52,725 nt of DNA from Helochares maculicollis (GCA_033557835.1 JAWQRO010000142.1:1-52725), one strand, 5' to 3'. Positions 37,646 to 51,010 are shown, numbered from the stretch's first letter. Program-made: numbers and translations. Notes: generated from the letters alone by a model not told the origin.

Positions 37646-38799
37646 ATGGTTAGTAAAAAGAGTAAAAACAAAACAACAAAGCTCGATAAATAAATAGTAG
37701 TTGCAAAAAATATGAATCGCTTCAATCTTACATTTATTGGTTACAAAAGAGCTAAGTATATTTTAGATGAAACCTAAAAAATCAAGCTCACCTCATAAAT
37801 TTATTACGAGATGAAGATGCGAATATAAACTGATGCAAATACATAATCTGCGGTAGAGGATAGTAAAATTAAAATAAATATAAAAGAATAAATTATGGAC
37901 TAGAACTTGTAGATCCAACAAAGCACTACCAAAAAAGTGAAATTTACAATATCTATAATCTAAATAAAGTGTTAAATATGTTCCTATGAAATTATGTTGT
38001 GATTTCAGAAAAAATCTATTTTCTACAAAAAACTAACAAATTTAGTAACATCAACCAGTATAAACAAGGTATCAATACCACATTCAACAAAATGAAATCA
38101 ACAATATAGGAAAACATACATACACCAATTGATTTAATAAAAGGTTGAATGAAGTCAAGGGACGACGTTAAGAACTTTTTAAAAACATGAAAGGTTAGCC
38201 CTGAAATTTAAGATCAAAATATTTCGCGTAATAATGACAAATCAAATACAATTTACACCATACAAAGTATAGAACCATCGTAGTCATAGTTTTATACAAA
38301 CCAATAACATTAAATTAGAAAAAAACTACTCTGAAAGGGGAATAATCTATAAGTAATTATATGAAAACAAAATTAGAACAATTAAAAATAAAAAAAATGT
38401 AATAAAACTTACAAACAAGTTCAAGAAGAAAAACAGTTTAGCAAGTTAAGCATAAATGAAGGTACTAAAAATAACATAACAACAAAAAATTCTAGAGCCC
38501 CACACCAATAGTTCTTTACCACTTATCTTGCATAATATTTTTGTTAGTTTGATGGTTCAACTGTTGTTTTGATGTGGAACCCACCCTTTCTATTCAGTGA
38601 AATAGCAGAAAAGCAATAAAATAATGGGTTGTGAAAAAGCGAGAACAGACGATTCCTATCAAGGTTCAGCAAGAATGTCAAGAATTACAGTTATAAATGC
38701 GTTTTTAAAAGTATGGCCACCCTTATCTGCATAACAAATGCCATTTTGTTGTTTTCAATATTGCTCCGGTCTTTGAAAAAGCTACCCGACATAAAAAGC
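37646..38799. other. A-rich filler, possibly LINE-derived
   Basis: The + strand stays A-rich and C-poor. Around 38130-38260 some words resemble a LINE linker (NEVK..., N MK..) but too weakly to call. Confidence 0.3.
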
Positions 38800-38804
38800 C
38801 CATA

Positions 38805-39216
38805 TGTACATGAAGCACGCGACTCATATGTTTCAGCTAACTGCATACCTTGCACCATTATTTTCCCTTGAATTGCCCTCTACATCAGTCAGCGCCGCGA
38901 GTTGGGCTAAAGCGAACTCAACTCGACTCTGCTTGAACAAAGCAGACGCTTGCTGTAGCTGTCTCTTGCTGTTACGACCAGCTGTAGCCGCTCGTTTCAC
39001 TATGTTCTGCTATTTTATAAAACTGCATAGAACTATACGGCTTTCAACGTTCGTCTAGGACTACAGGCTACAGCTCAGCTACAGCTGCAGCTGCAGCGGC
39101 ACGCCAACTTTACCTCTTCTCCATCACGATGTTTAAAACTAAGTTATGATACTGCGCATTGTTATTCAAAAGCACCTACATTAACGCTTGTAAATTTCTA
39201 CTTTATTACATGTACA
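38805..39216. mobile_element. Possible solo LTR
   Basis: A 412-base block of clearly higher GC begins TGTACATG and ends CATGTACA. The flanking five bases are CCATA (38800-38804) and CCATC (39217-39221), a 4-of-5 match as for a worn target duplication. A TATA-like TTTTATAAAAC lies at 39013-39022. CAGCTG/CTGCAG words are dense at 39060-39100. No AATAAA signal was seen, TGTACA is itself palindromic, and the 84-codon frame at 38804-39058 is unrecognised, so chance is possible. Confidence 0.3.
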
Positions 39217-39839
39217 CCATCTTTCCATCTTTTTGTTTATGTGCTTTTACGAACATTACTTTTCTAGTTCGTATTCCTATTTATATACGAGCTTAATGGA
39301 GGCTAAAGCATCATATTTTGCCTTCACAGCTTTCACGTTTTAAAATGAACTCTTATGAAAGTTTGTTATTAAAAAAGCAAATTCTAGCTGCTTAAAATCA
39401 TTTACTAGAAAAATATATTTTCAACTTTCAGCAATTATTTTGATATATTTAAGTTGACAATGTGATATACTAACCATTGACGTTCGATATTATTAAGCAA
39501 AGTTTATATATTGTAATAGAATTGAATATTAACATTAAATTAGAAATGATGAAACCGCAAGTCTACATTCCATATAAATGTTTAAATGGAAGTAATATTT
39601 CTGTGTATAGTCCATTGTATAATCCGCAGACAAAATAAGTCAACAATTTTTATCTTAGACTCTGATTTTTAAGTATAGCTTTCCTGTTTATATTTTAAAA
39701 TTAATGCGATCATTTCAGTAACTTATCACTAGGATATGAACAGAAAAAGTGGACGATAGATGGAGAGAACGAGAGCGAGAAAAAGAGAGAACAAGAGAAT
39801 CGGTTCCAGTAAATTCCACACTACAATTCATAAGCTCTT
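39217..39839. other. AT-rich filler
   Basis: Includes a short purine run (GAGAACGAGAGCGAGAAAAA, about 39764-39783). Nothing else. Confidence 0.45.
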
Positions 39840-41420
39840 GATTTTGAAATTGAGGTAACGGTTTATAGACTCTGCCGATAGAATCTAAACTTTATAATCT
39901 AGAAACTTAAAAGCAAATTTAAATTTGAGACTACTTTTTGTCTACCTTGAATCTAGAATCGGGCATCCAAAGATCCGAAATCTGATTTAAATCATAGAAT
40001 TTAATAGTATTGAATTTTAAATTAAGAAACCAAATTTTAAAATTGTGTAATTCTTGATTTTTCATTTGGGATCATGATTCAAGAATCTTTAAACTTAAAA
40101 TTCTAAGCTGAAAATAAATATTTATGCTTTTTAACAATTATTCTGGATATTGTACTCAAGGTTCTTGATTCTATGTTCATGTAATTATTATCTTCTTATC
40201 TTATGAACTTTTCAAAATGACTGTAAGAATAAACTCCATAGTTATAATCTCTTAATATCTAGAACATTTCTTTGAAGTATTGGCTCTAGTGCCAGATTTT
40301 AAGACCTTAAATCTACATATAGAATTAAAATCCTAGAATCTAAAATTAAAATTAACCGAATACCTAGAATCTGAAATTTAAAAATTCTAAGCCTAAATTC
40401 TAGAATTTGAAATATAGAAACATAATTCTATATTCTAAAACCTAGCATTTAAGTTATACCATTTGGTAAAGTCCCTCATTTTGAATAAGTAACACGATAC
40501 AATTTAGAATATTAAACGCAAATTATATATCTAAACTCTAGGCTTTATAGTTTTGATTTTTGCTTCTAGACCTTTTATCAAATACACAAAATCCAAGGAT
40601 CTTATTTAATATTTTAGATGCTTAATTTTAAATTCAAGTTGAAAATTCTTTGTTTTCTAATTTAAGTACCTTCAGAGCTATACTTCCCAAAAAAAGTAAC
40701 AGTAGAATATTTACCTAATTTTTTAAGCGCTTGTCTCTATACTTTATATTGTAGATTCTGAATTTGTAAATTTAAATCTTTGGCCTCAGCGTTGATATTC
40801 TACTTAAATTACTGGCAATGCGTATTCTAAATATCCTATTCTGGATTTTGGAATCAGAAGTTTGAATACTAGTAACTAGAAATTATTTTTCAGGCATTAG
40901 CCTACAGATCCTAGATTTCAGATTATAAAACGAAAATATACACAAGCATTTACTAACTTAATTCTACATTTCAAATTATACACTAATAATATTAAGCTTT
41001 ATATACTACATTTTCATTTCTCAACTTTTGTTCCTACAACTTAGGCGCTAAACTCTATTGTTCTTAGCCTATATTTTAAACTCTAGATTCTTGATTTTAG
41101 ATTCTAGATTCACAAGCTTAGTTAACAAACTTAAATCTAAATTAGATATTTCGAGTCTTGATTTCAACTTTTAGGTTTTAAATAGTTGTTTCAAGAGTCC
41201 AAATTATATGTTCTAGAATTTATAATTTAATCGTCAAATTTAAAGTTCTTAACTAAAACATTTAGAGTACATGATACAGAACTTAGCATTAAGATTCTTT
41301 TTTTTAATTTAACACTAAAACAATCTACACTCCATATTGCAAATTGTACATTTCCAAATGTTGGATTCTAGTTTTTTTATTCTACATATAAAACTCTAGA
41401 TTGATGATCTATCATAGCAT
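39840..41420 (-). repeat. Cryptic-repeat tract, T-rich on the + strand
   Basis: Words such as CTAGAATCT, TTCTAGA, GATTTTAGATTCTAGATTC (near 41092-41111) and AAATTCTA recur many times without a strict period. Strand bias is opposite to the tract at 32770-33720. Likely a degenerated simple-sequence array. Confidence 0.45.
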
Positions 41421-42060
41421 ATTCAGCATAGAAAATAAGAAAGAAATGACACAGCTGCTAAACGCGGAGACACTGTAAACATTTTATTTTAAGCTCTTTT
41501 TGTAGAACCCTAAAATCTGAAACATATAATCAAGAATAAAAAAGTTTATGTTTAACAAGAAGGACCCTGTAATCCATGTTTTATTTTTCGGTGTCTAGTT
41601 TGTACTACAAATCCTTTATTTTTATATTCAAAATTTAACTTTTAAGACCTCTTTACTATCTAAGAATAAATATTATATTGGAAATTTATCTTGAACAAGA
41701 CAAAACCAAATCATATTTGCTTAGGTTAGCTTACCATTCCAAATAATTAGTTTGTTTATATACCCTCTTTTTAGCTAAGTTATTTTGATGTAGTTTTTAT
41801 GTGCAAGAGGAGACCAGTCAATTTATATAAAAACTCTAAAAAGTTAATTATAGTTGAACTAAAACGGTCTGATATTTGACTGCTTTGAACCCATTTCTTT
41901 TTCTAAAATAAATACAAGGAGTTGCTAAACAGCACCGCACACACGACTCTATGTATCTATGAATTTATTTTGAAGTGTGCCATTTCCTTGCTCTGCTCCT
42001 GTTGTTCATAAACCGAAGTTTGTTCAGTAATTGAAACGTAAATTATTGATAGTTACGTCC
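41421..42060. other. AT-rich filler
   Basis: Nothing recognised. Confidence 0.5.
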
Positions 42061-42990
42061 ATTTTAAAACTTTATCGCCAGCTTACTTCCTGTGGCCCAT
42101 TCTGTTTGCGCTCCATTTATGGAGATTGGCGAGAAGAGACCGGGAGAAGGAGGAAACTCACATTTTAGAAGTAGGAGACTTCATTTTCAATTCTGGTTCT
42201 ACGTGCTGCCTAACACATATTGGTTATGCATATCGACTTAAACAAGTTTCAGAGAAAACTTCCAAACTTCCTCCTTCCTCCTTCCTCACTTCTTTATTTC
42301 CTTCGTTGTCAAATTGAGACCATCTCTTTCCCACTAGCCGCTTTCAATGTGCTATTTCGCAGCGGTTTTTTCTTTCTTTGAGCAAAATGTGCCTGTTTTC
42401 ACATACATTTGACGCTTTGGTTACTAAAAAAGTAAGAAAAGAAGCCGTCTCCGCATCCGTAAGGAGCAAATAAGATGACTGGACCGCTTCCACCTCCAGA
42501 AATAGAAAGTTTCTAATAAAATTGATTCCTTTGGGGGAACGTGGAAATGACAAAACTGAATCTGGTCCGATTTACCAGATGCGGATGTTCTATTGATTGC
42601 AACTTATGAGGAAAGAAGGAGGAGAAAAATCGGAATTTGGGGAAAGTCCGAAGCATTCTAGTCACGACTTTACTGCGACTTTGGAGCCAGCGAAGCGAAG
42701 CTGATCTCAAGCAAATAGAACGGTGGAGTGAACAGGCTGCATGTGGACGGACGCAACTAGAAGAGAGAGCAGCAATGAGAAGGATGCAATGTGGAAAATG
42801 CGATGGGAGAGGAAAGAAATAAAACAAAAAATTACAAACAACTGTACGAGTGCTGCTGTTGCTTGAAGGAGGAGGAGTATTAGAAGAGCCCTATAAGAGT
42901 CTAATATTGTGCGGCCAGAGCTTGGTCAATTCATATCATCTGCGTCAGTTCGTCCATTGAGGGGCTGCTGCTGCATATTGGAAAAAATAA
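42060..42990. promoter_or_regulatory. GC-richer islet
   Basis: About 0.9 kb of mixed composition with CTTCCTCCTTCCTCC (about 42267-42281), purine-rich blocks and overlapping unrecognised frames on both strands (42126-42317, 42513-42827 minus, 42637-42822). Candidate regulatory block; exons not supported. Confidence 0.3.
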
Positions 42991-43045
42991 AAACAGCCTT
43001 TGCTACATCACGAAATAGTTTTTTTGTTTTCACATATAGTATACC

Positions 43046-43046
<1 letters not shown>

Positions 43047-43103
<57 letters not shown>
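43047..43103. repeat. (TA)28 microsatellite
   Basis: Pure alternating TA, flanked by ATACCG and CGCTAG. It generates Tyr-Ile repeat frames that are not genes. Confidence 0.98.
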
Positions 43104-43105
<2 letters not shown>

Positions 43106-44786
43106 CTAGTAATAATGAAGTTAAATTTCGGTTCGTAAAAACTTATTTTTCAGATCTCGACAAAAATTTGATTTTAATTATACAATGTACAATAGAATAT
43201 ATATTATGAAAGTCCATTACAATTTTTATTTAGTGTTCAAACTTAGTAGATTAGTTTGCAGGAAATAGATATAATCCTAGTGTGACTGTAACGTATTAAT
43301 GAATGAATCGAGTTATTTGCAGATGCGGTTTGACTGGCCTCTTGTTCGCAAATGCGTAAAAAATTGCTTACGTTAAAGACGTACAGAACAATGAAATTAA
43401 AAACTAATGGTAATGATAAATTAAATTATTTTCTACGTTTTTCTCTGTAGCAGTTCTTTGGCATTTAATTTTATGTGTGTGGTTTCTGTCTCTTTCCATG
43501 ATTTCAGTTTTTTCTCGAATGCTGTTTATTTCTTATGGAATAAGGAATATGTCTACGGTTTTCCATCTCCAAAACAATTCAACTAATATTTTCATTTTTT
43601 TTTTGGAAGATTGACGGGGTTGTCATGATTTAATTTCTCTTTTTGATTATTCTAACTTTCGTTCCTTGTAAAGAAGTATTAATTTGCTTGCATAAAAATT
43701 TGCACATAAGGTTTTATTGCTGGTGCAAATTTAGTTAATAGCTAGATGCTGGGATGTAGCATAAAGTATGCCTATTCACTAAGTCATCAGTCGTAAATGC
43801 TGTAAAAGTGTCGAATGCAAACCTTTCAATTCGACCATTTACTCTAAAGTTATATGTCACAAAATGCACATAAATTTTATGCAATTTCAATAGTTATTTT
43901 ATTTAACAATTTTAAATTCGGGCTCATAGCTTATCATCGATAACTTAGGAGTATCATTCTGAGTAAACTTTATACTAAATTTGTCAGCTACTTCCGTAGT
44001 TACTTTCAATGTGTATTTATAGACTTGACTATATTTAAAAACACTGTCAATTGTTGTAAAATTTTTATCTTTTTTTGAAGGAATGTGTCTATGAGTAAAA
44101 TTCCAAAAAGAATATTTTTCAGGCTATGTATTAGTTGTTAATAATTAATGTGAAATTAATTAAATATTATATAAATATATATATATATACTTTATTTTCT
44201 GTCGTATATGTTTAGTTAAACTATGTAAAAAACTCCAGTAAATATCTAAATGTTTTAGTAATAGCTTAGTAGGGCTTCAAAACGTTCTACAATAATGTTT
44301 TTCACGATATTCGAGTACACATTTTTATTGTGGTCCAGAATTTCTTTGTTTACGTTTTTATAAAACACTCCAGCTTACCATGCCATCAGGCTCAAAGCTA
44401 GGAACTAGTTTAGAATATTTTTTTTTTCATTTAAATAATCATACCTCAATTATTCCAATATTTTACTTACATTTCCGGTACTGTAGCATTCGTTTTTAAT
44501 TAGACATGCGCATTTCACATAATTTAGCTTAGTCTAATCTCTTAATGGTATTCTTTTTACGTGTTTTCAAAGTTTATTGGATTTTCACAAAATTCTGTAT
44601 TAAATGGTTTATCATGCGATGGATCGTAGCTAGTAGTCTGTGGTATCCATATTGTTTTGGTAGCCTCTGTCTAACCTGGTGCTTATTATTCAGTCACTGA
44701 TGCCAAATTACTAAGACATGTTACACCCCTGGGCAACATATCCATATGATAAAACTTTATTATTATTATAATGAGTTTAAACGTTA
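43104..44786. other. AT-rich filler
   Basis: Contains a short AT run at about 44174-44189. No gene recognised. Confidence 0.5.
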
Positions 44787-45137
44787 TTGGATGATGCGCT
44801 CATTTTCCGGCAGAAGCGTTGGCCGTTCAAAGTCGACATCCATCGTTTGGTAGCCAAATTTGAAACGATCGATTCGAAAACAAATAGCCAATGTTCCAAC
44901 TTTATAGAAAAGTCACATCGGCCAAGAACAATGTCGCGGTCTGTGAAAGTGCGCAAGAGAACCCGATCAAGTCCATTCCTCCCCATGGACAAGAATGCAG
45001 CCATTCGCTAACTTAAAATTGTGTTTTGGGACCTCAGACTTCACCCGTACAAGATCTAACTGACCCAGTTCAAAGTTAATAACCTTAGATAACGTCGTTT
45101 GTTTGCTAACTGGGCTTCGAAACGTTTTGAATCATCA
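44787..45137 (+). pseudogene. Tc1/mariner-like transposase relic (HPYK lineage), N-terminal half
   Basis: One frame (44787 onward, with stops at 45009 and after) carries HRLVAKFETIDS, the helix-turn-helix segment, then HRPRTMSRS, the basic GRP-type linker. LRLHPYKI, a stop and LTQ follow, then, after another stop, RRLFANWA. From memory this order matches an insect transposase lineage with LHPYKIQLTQEL and RR.FANW before the catalytic core. The frame is held throughout apart from substituted stops (TAA where Gln is usual at about 45057), but the segment between KNAAIR and LRLHPYKI is shortened. The catalytic half is absent and no terminal repeats were found. Confidence 0.7.
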
Positions 45138-45960
45138 TTAGCACGTAACAGTGACAGTAACTGTCAATAATAATTTTAAATGGCAATATAGAGTCAACCT
45201 AAATCTTGAAAGGGTGCCCTTAGTAAATTTGTAATATAAATCTACATTGATTGTATGTAAATATATACAAATGTATAAAACAGTTAATTGAATTAATTGT
45301 TGGCGAGTTCTTTCTATACCCGTTTGAAATATACAAAAATGGAACAAGTAAGGATATATCACTTAATTATGACAGTAGTTTCTACATCCATAATTCTATT
45401 GTAGTAAAGTAATCACACAAGTTTACTAGTGCCTACAATTTTTAAACAACTTGATAGTGAACTTAGAGTTAGTAAAGGAAAATTTGTTGGTTTTAACCTA
45501 TCTTCTTTAACAAATTATCAAATTAAAATTAAGAAAGGGAATATATTTTAAATAACAAGCATGCCTGCAGTGGTGCGAAATAAATATCCACAATAATACA
45601 ATTTATGAAAATCTATATAGGAAATCACGAAAGAGGCACTTTGTTGGTTAAACAAAAGAATTAATAAGAAATATAAAACTCAATTTTTTTAATACGGCTT
45701 TTCGTGTAATAGGATAATAAACCTAACTTTGAAATAGATGCTCATAGAAAATGCCAGTGCCGGTATTTCGGTATAGATTTAGTTTTCTTTGCGTAGGACA
45801 AGGTACAATTAGATTGTTGGCGTTACGAATAATCCTAATAATCCTCAAATACAGCCTTGCCAAATTAAATTTGCCACACAAATATTTAAAAAGAGAAGAG
45901 GCAAAGTCTTTCCAGAAAAAGTATAATAAAAGCAAACTGGGGATTAATTTGGCTTGAGAC
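45138..45960. other. AT-rich filler with a short perfect hairpin
   Basis: TGACAGT-A-ACTGTCA at 45152-45166, just after the transposase relic, is a perfect 7-base inverted repeat. Nothing else stands out. Confidence 0.45.
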
Positions 45961-46520
45961 CTCCGCAGAGCCTTCTAATTATCTCTTGGAATAACTTTTG
46001 AAAATAATCCTGATTACAGAAGGAACGGATGGGGAGGGGTGGTTAAACAGTATGAGCACGAGGACGAGGACGCGGACGAGAAAGACTAAACGGAAAAGAT
46101 TCGCGTTTTCATCCACACCATTTTAATGAAAGTGCATCTTAATTTGAAGGAGGCTTCTCAATTGCCATCAATCACGGGTTGAAGGGCAGCCCGGAAGTCG
46201 GCGGTGCATTGACAGCGCCCTCTGTTCCGGCGAGTCTGCCAATGAAACCCCAATCAGCCTCAATTATCATACTCACCACAAGAGGGGAAGCTCGCGCGCC
46301 TCCAGGACGAAAGGAAGAAAGGGTGAACGCGAGGATTTGTCATTATCCTTTCCTTCAACCGCAGGACTAGATGCGGTGCGCTCTCATCGCCAAGACCTTG
46401 CCGCTTCCTCCAGGTCTCTGAACTTTATACCCATATTATTTCCCTTTTATACTCCAGACAGATCCTCTTAAGAGACGTGATCGAAAATCACCACTTATTT
46501 ATTCCGTTTCTGATGGGAAA
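45960..46520. promoter_or_regulatory. GC-richer islet with GGACGA run and homeodomain-type words
   Basis: Holds AATAATCCTGATTACAG (about 46003-46019, paired TAATCC/GATTA cores), a GGACGA-type run (46057-46080), and CATTTTAATGA and TCTAATTATC words. The frame at 46179-46370 is Ala/Pro/Arg-rich and unrecognised. Candidate enhancer. Confidence 0.35.
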
Positions 46521-47650
46521 ACGCAAATTTTCTTCCTTAAATATCTCTTTAGGAAATTGATAAAGATTTACAATTGTGCTCCAGTAAATGTGTGGTTGAA
46601 AAAGTTACTTTGCTATAGCGGAATTTCGTTCATAAAAAGTTGATAATTTTAGGTGTTGTGCAAGAAGATTAAACATTAACATTGCAAAATATTTGCAAGT
46701 GTTTAAATAGTAACGAAGCAAAAAGCAATATAACAAAAAATCTTAAAACCAAACACAAACTTTTTATCAGATTCGATTAAAAAGTAGAGATGCAACACTT
46801 TTTAAAGTAGAAGCTCTGAAATATGAGGATGATTGTGATCAAGAATTAAGAATCGATATTAAATATGCTGAGATCTATATTATAAATTCTACAAAATTAA
46901 ATTTAGAAATTGAAATTGACCTTAAAATTTATTGATAGGGCGGGATAAGAATGTTACTATTATTTGGTGAAATAAATTGAATAAACTGAAATTTAACTTA
47001 GTTACTCTAAATGGGAATTGAATATAAATAGCATATAGCTGAAAATGAAATAGTTGATAATTAATGATTAACAAATATATTTTAACGAAGTTTCATTTTT
47101 AGTCAATATATTTCTCTATCCAAGTTTTACCCTCATATTCCATATTATGAATACTCAGATTGAAATTCTAAATCTATAATAATAAATTATATCTTCATAG
47201 CTTTAAATTTCAAAAATTTAAGTGCTAAGATATAACCTGTCACGATTTTACGTTTAACAGTTTGCATGTTCGATATTAAATTCTAGAGCCTAGAGTGTAG
47301 TCTTGCTTTTAAAGTCTAACAATTATCTAGTATTTCCTTATTATTTACATGAACTTGCTCTTTTATAAATTGACATGTAAGCTATTTTGAAAATTATAGC
47401 ATATATTTGACCTTCATTTCAATGTCAATGCAGAAAAGTTTTGTGTACCAAGCCATTAGTAAAGATGTCCATGACGTGAGTTACTCAAAAGTATTAATTT
47501 TCAGTATGCTTAAAAATAAAAGAAAAATTCGATGATTCGTATAAAAGAGGAAAATGTAAAAATAAATTAAGAAAAAATAAGAAAACTGTGTAAATATAAA
47601 CAAATTAATTTAATAAAACACAGATGGAATGGAACAAAGGTTAGTAAACA
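46521..47650. other. AT-rich filler
   Basis: Nothing recognised. A 41-codon acidic open stretch at about 46808-46936 is probably compositional. Confidence 0.45.
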
Positions 47651-48960
47651 CAGTTGAAATGGCTAGGCAATTATAGGACAAAAGTCGTCGCGCCGGAGAC
47701 ACACTTATTCATGAAATCCGAAGCCCAAAGCCAGTTGAACAGAAAGCTTCTATTGGTCATTGTCCGGCAGACTTAGAGCGTCCATTCTCCGTCTGAATCC
47801 TTCGCACAGCCTCACGCAAGAGATTAGACTCGAATCATTTAGTTGATGCGATTAAGTTGTTGAAAAATGTTTGATATATTGGATTATAGCGGGATTTCCG
47901 TGAGGGGTTTGTCCGACCAGAAATGAGAATAGACGGTAAGAGAAGAGAAGAGAAGGGAAAAGTGACCGGTGCACTGGGAACTTAACTGCGACTAAGATCC
48001 GCTATAAATTGGCTACAAAAGGTATTATGACAATAAATTAGGTTGTCGGAGGAGCTTAAGGAACCAATTTTTAAAAACACAGCTCGCTAGGCCTTAATCT
48101 GGATTACATCCACGTTTATAAATACAACCTAATCAACTTTTTCCTTTCATCCTCGAATCGTCGAATTACAGAGTCGGAAATCTGCAAAGAAGCTATCTTC
48201 AAATTGTTACGGTGTTGTTTGTACGTGAAATTTTTCGATTCCAACCGTAGATGAGGAGTTATGAAATACTAAATAATATCACTAAGTAAGAAAAACTCTG
48301 ATCGGGTAAACAAATAAAGAGGAGCAAAAAAAAGGTGTTTTTCTGTCCCATTTGATTATTACCACTAAAGCTCCAATTGCCGGCACAAATAAAATCTTTC
48401 GGTAAATATTTGAATCCGCAGCACTAAAACGTATTCAATTGAATTTAATACCTCGGATTTTCCCAAAGAAAAGCGGTTTTGCGCTTCTCTATCATCGACT
48501 GGCAAAAAATCCTATTTCCTTTACATCGTATAAATGTACACACACGTATGTGGGTATAAAGATGGGTGGTTACTTTAGACTCTATTTATTTTTCTTTCTT
48601 ACGTTCATTCTTCCTTCCAGTATTTTGTTCGTCGGCGAAGCGATCGCGCGGTTTCCTTTTAAGATGATCTCTTATTTCTGAAAACACAAACACACAGAGA
48701 ACGATGACGATCTCTCCAGGATTACACACTCCTGTAAAGGACAAGTGTCCTCGCAAGGCTCCTCTTATCACCTATTGACATCTCTCTCAATTTCCTTCGG
48801 CCCGGGTGATGCTTCGAGGCGCATTTTTATTTTTCCATACTACACCAAACAAGAGACCTTCCTTTCATCCTCTCTTTTATTTTCTATAAATCCCATTCAA
48901 ACTCTCCTTGCAGGATTTAAATCACGATTCCTCATTTTTAATCCAAATTCTCCATGTTTG
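47650..48960. promoter_or_regulatory. GC-richer islet group
   Basis: Two lobes (47670-48070 and 48440-48900). The first ends in a short GAGAA repeat (47939-47955). Frames at 48439-48681, 48586-48771 (minus) and 48745-48981 are unrecognised. Confidence 0.3.
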
Positions 48961-50380
48961 TTTATTATATTCATTTTATAGTCAATAGAATACCAGGTAT
49001 TGCGATTATGGAACATAACGATTTTTGAATCTGAACGAATCTTCACGTTTTTATAGACACCGAATATATTTTTATTAGTTTGAGCATACTATTTATATGT
49101 CTGTGTGTATATGTAAATTTACATATCGCAGGGTTTTATAATACTATATTAATAAGGTATGCAATGCGCATATGCAATAAATTAGTTCAACTTTGCTTAC
49201 AATATTTTTCGATAAAAATATGTTTTAAGATAAAACCGATCTCATTACGAAACTACTTTATTTTTGAACAGTTGAAGCATCGTGAGACATGTAACCAAAA
49301 AATGTAAAATTGGAGTCTAATGTAAAAAAAGTTTTGTTTATGTAATTAGAAAGCTAACCAATTTTAATACAATCTTTTAAAATATATATACAACAAATTT
49401 ACACGTCTTGATTTAACTACAAGACGTTGGATTTTATTCACTTTTTTATTGGTTGTTGATTACTAAAATAATACTCTAAAATATATATTCTACAAAAGAT
49501 AAAACTCACTAAGATACATTTTTCGTAATATTAGTTTTTGAGTAGATTTAAAGAATTAAAACTGGAAAGATAAAATTTGAACTTGAACTTCACTTTTGCA
49601 GTTAGCGTAAAGGCCCATCCCCAGAAGTTTACCAAACATGCCATCTACGCTTAAATGTGACATCGGATCAGTAGTCCAAATAAATATTTCTTCACAAATG
49701 CTGTTTATTCTCATTTAAAATTAATTTGAAAAAACCTTGAGTGTATGTAATTTATTCTTAGAAAGCTCGTTCTTGACAAAAATTAGGATGGGTTTGATTA
49801 TAAACGTAATGCTTTCGTTAAGCTGCTTAAAAGTCTTTTGAACTATTGAACAAATAAAACTTTAAAAACAATATTTTCCTAACAGTTGACAATGTGCAAC
49901 AATAATTCTAACATTTATTTATAAACAATGTGCAATATCGTATTTATACTTAAAATTACAATTAAAGTTAATGTCGTAACAATATTTTTAAATTCTTGGT
50001 TTACAATACAATATTACAAAATACTGAATACTTAAAGTTCTATAAAAAAAGTCTTCCATCGTGTCTCCATGTGTAGTTCCATACCTAACGAAATTTGACA
50101 TAAAACGGTGACCTTTCTTTACCTTAGTATTAAAATAAAATTCTAAATCGAATTTATTTTTAGTATCGACAAAGTCATTACACAACTTTTCTAGACAAAA
50201 CTATTACCTACATTATTGTTTTAAATAGTATCTTTACATATTGCATGAAGATACAAAGAGAATATATCGTAATGTCATCATCTATTTAAAAGGTAAAACA
50301 ATTCAAAATTGTCATACAACGTTTTTAAGCGCTTGCGTTTGATTTAAAAATTCTCCCACGTCCAAGTTTCCAAACAAGAA
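48961..50380. other. AT-rich filler
   Basis: Nothing recognised. Confidence 0.5.
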
Positions 50381-51010
50381 TCATCTTTTGCCGTGTTATG
50401 CCTAATAGCAACACCCGCATCGATTGGGTTGCGTGATATATAAAAATGGATATCACAACATGACCCAGTAAAGCGAGCACGTTCTATCCGCAGGATTCCA
50501 TTAAAGACTTTATTAATAAATGTGACTTTTGGGGGCCTTAGGAGGTCGATTTTTAAAGTAAATCAGGTCTGCTAGGTGGCATTTCCCTTGGTTTAGCAGG
50601 TAGTCCAGATTTTTTCTAGTTGCAAAATTGTGATGGATATTGATCAGCGTAGTTTTCCCAAAATACCCTAACACTGCTCGTACCGAGAGAAGGAGTATTA
50701 TTTATTATTTAACCCTGTTGCCAACAGTACATTGACAGATCGAGTGGCAGTGAATTATAAAGTGACACGTCAACCAGTCCGGCGGCCAATTAGTCGGTAA
50801 AAACATCCCCCTGACGGACCAGCCCTGAAAATAGGGCTTGAATTGTACTACACGAGCTTCGGGGTGAGGCGACAACCATCGCAAAAACAACGCCGGCCCT
50901 TAATTTATTAACGAGTTTGGTTCGAGTGTTAGAGGATGAGGAATTAGGATGTAAATGGGGATGAAGTCTTAGCGCTTAAGCTTAAGCAAGCAGCAAGAAA
51001 GCCACGTGCT
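50380..51010. promoter_or_regulatory. GC-richer islet
   Basis: Mixed composition with acceptor-like TTTAGCAG|GTAGTC at 50597/50598 and TTTTTTCTAG ending at 50620, neither leading into a usable frame. A 14-base palindrome GCTTAAGCTTAAGC lies at 50974-50987. Candidate regulatory block. Confidence 0.3.

Noticed and set aside
42909..43209. Frames with long Tyr-Ile repeats
   Set aside because: Produced by translating the (TA)n microsatellite.
50590..50610. TTTAGCAG|GTAGTC as a second recursive splice site
   Set aside because: The donor half (GTAGTC) is far from consensus and no clear branch point precedes it.
50915..50935. GGTTCGAG word like a tRNA B box
   Set aside because: No A box or cloverleaf pairing upstream.
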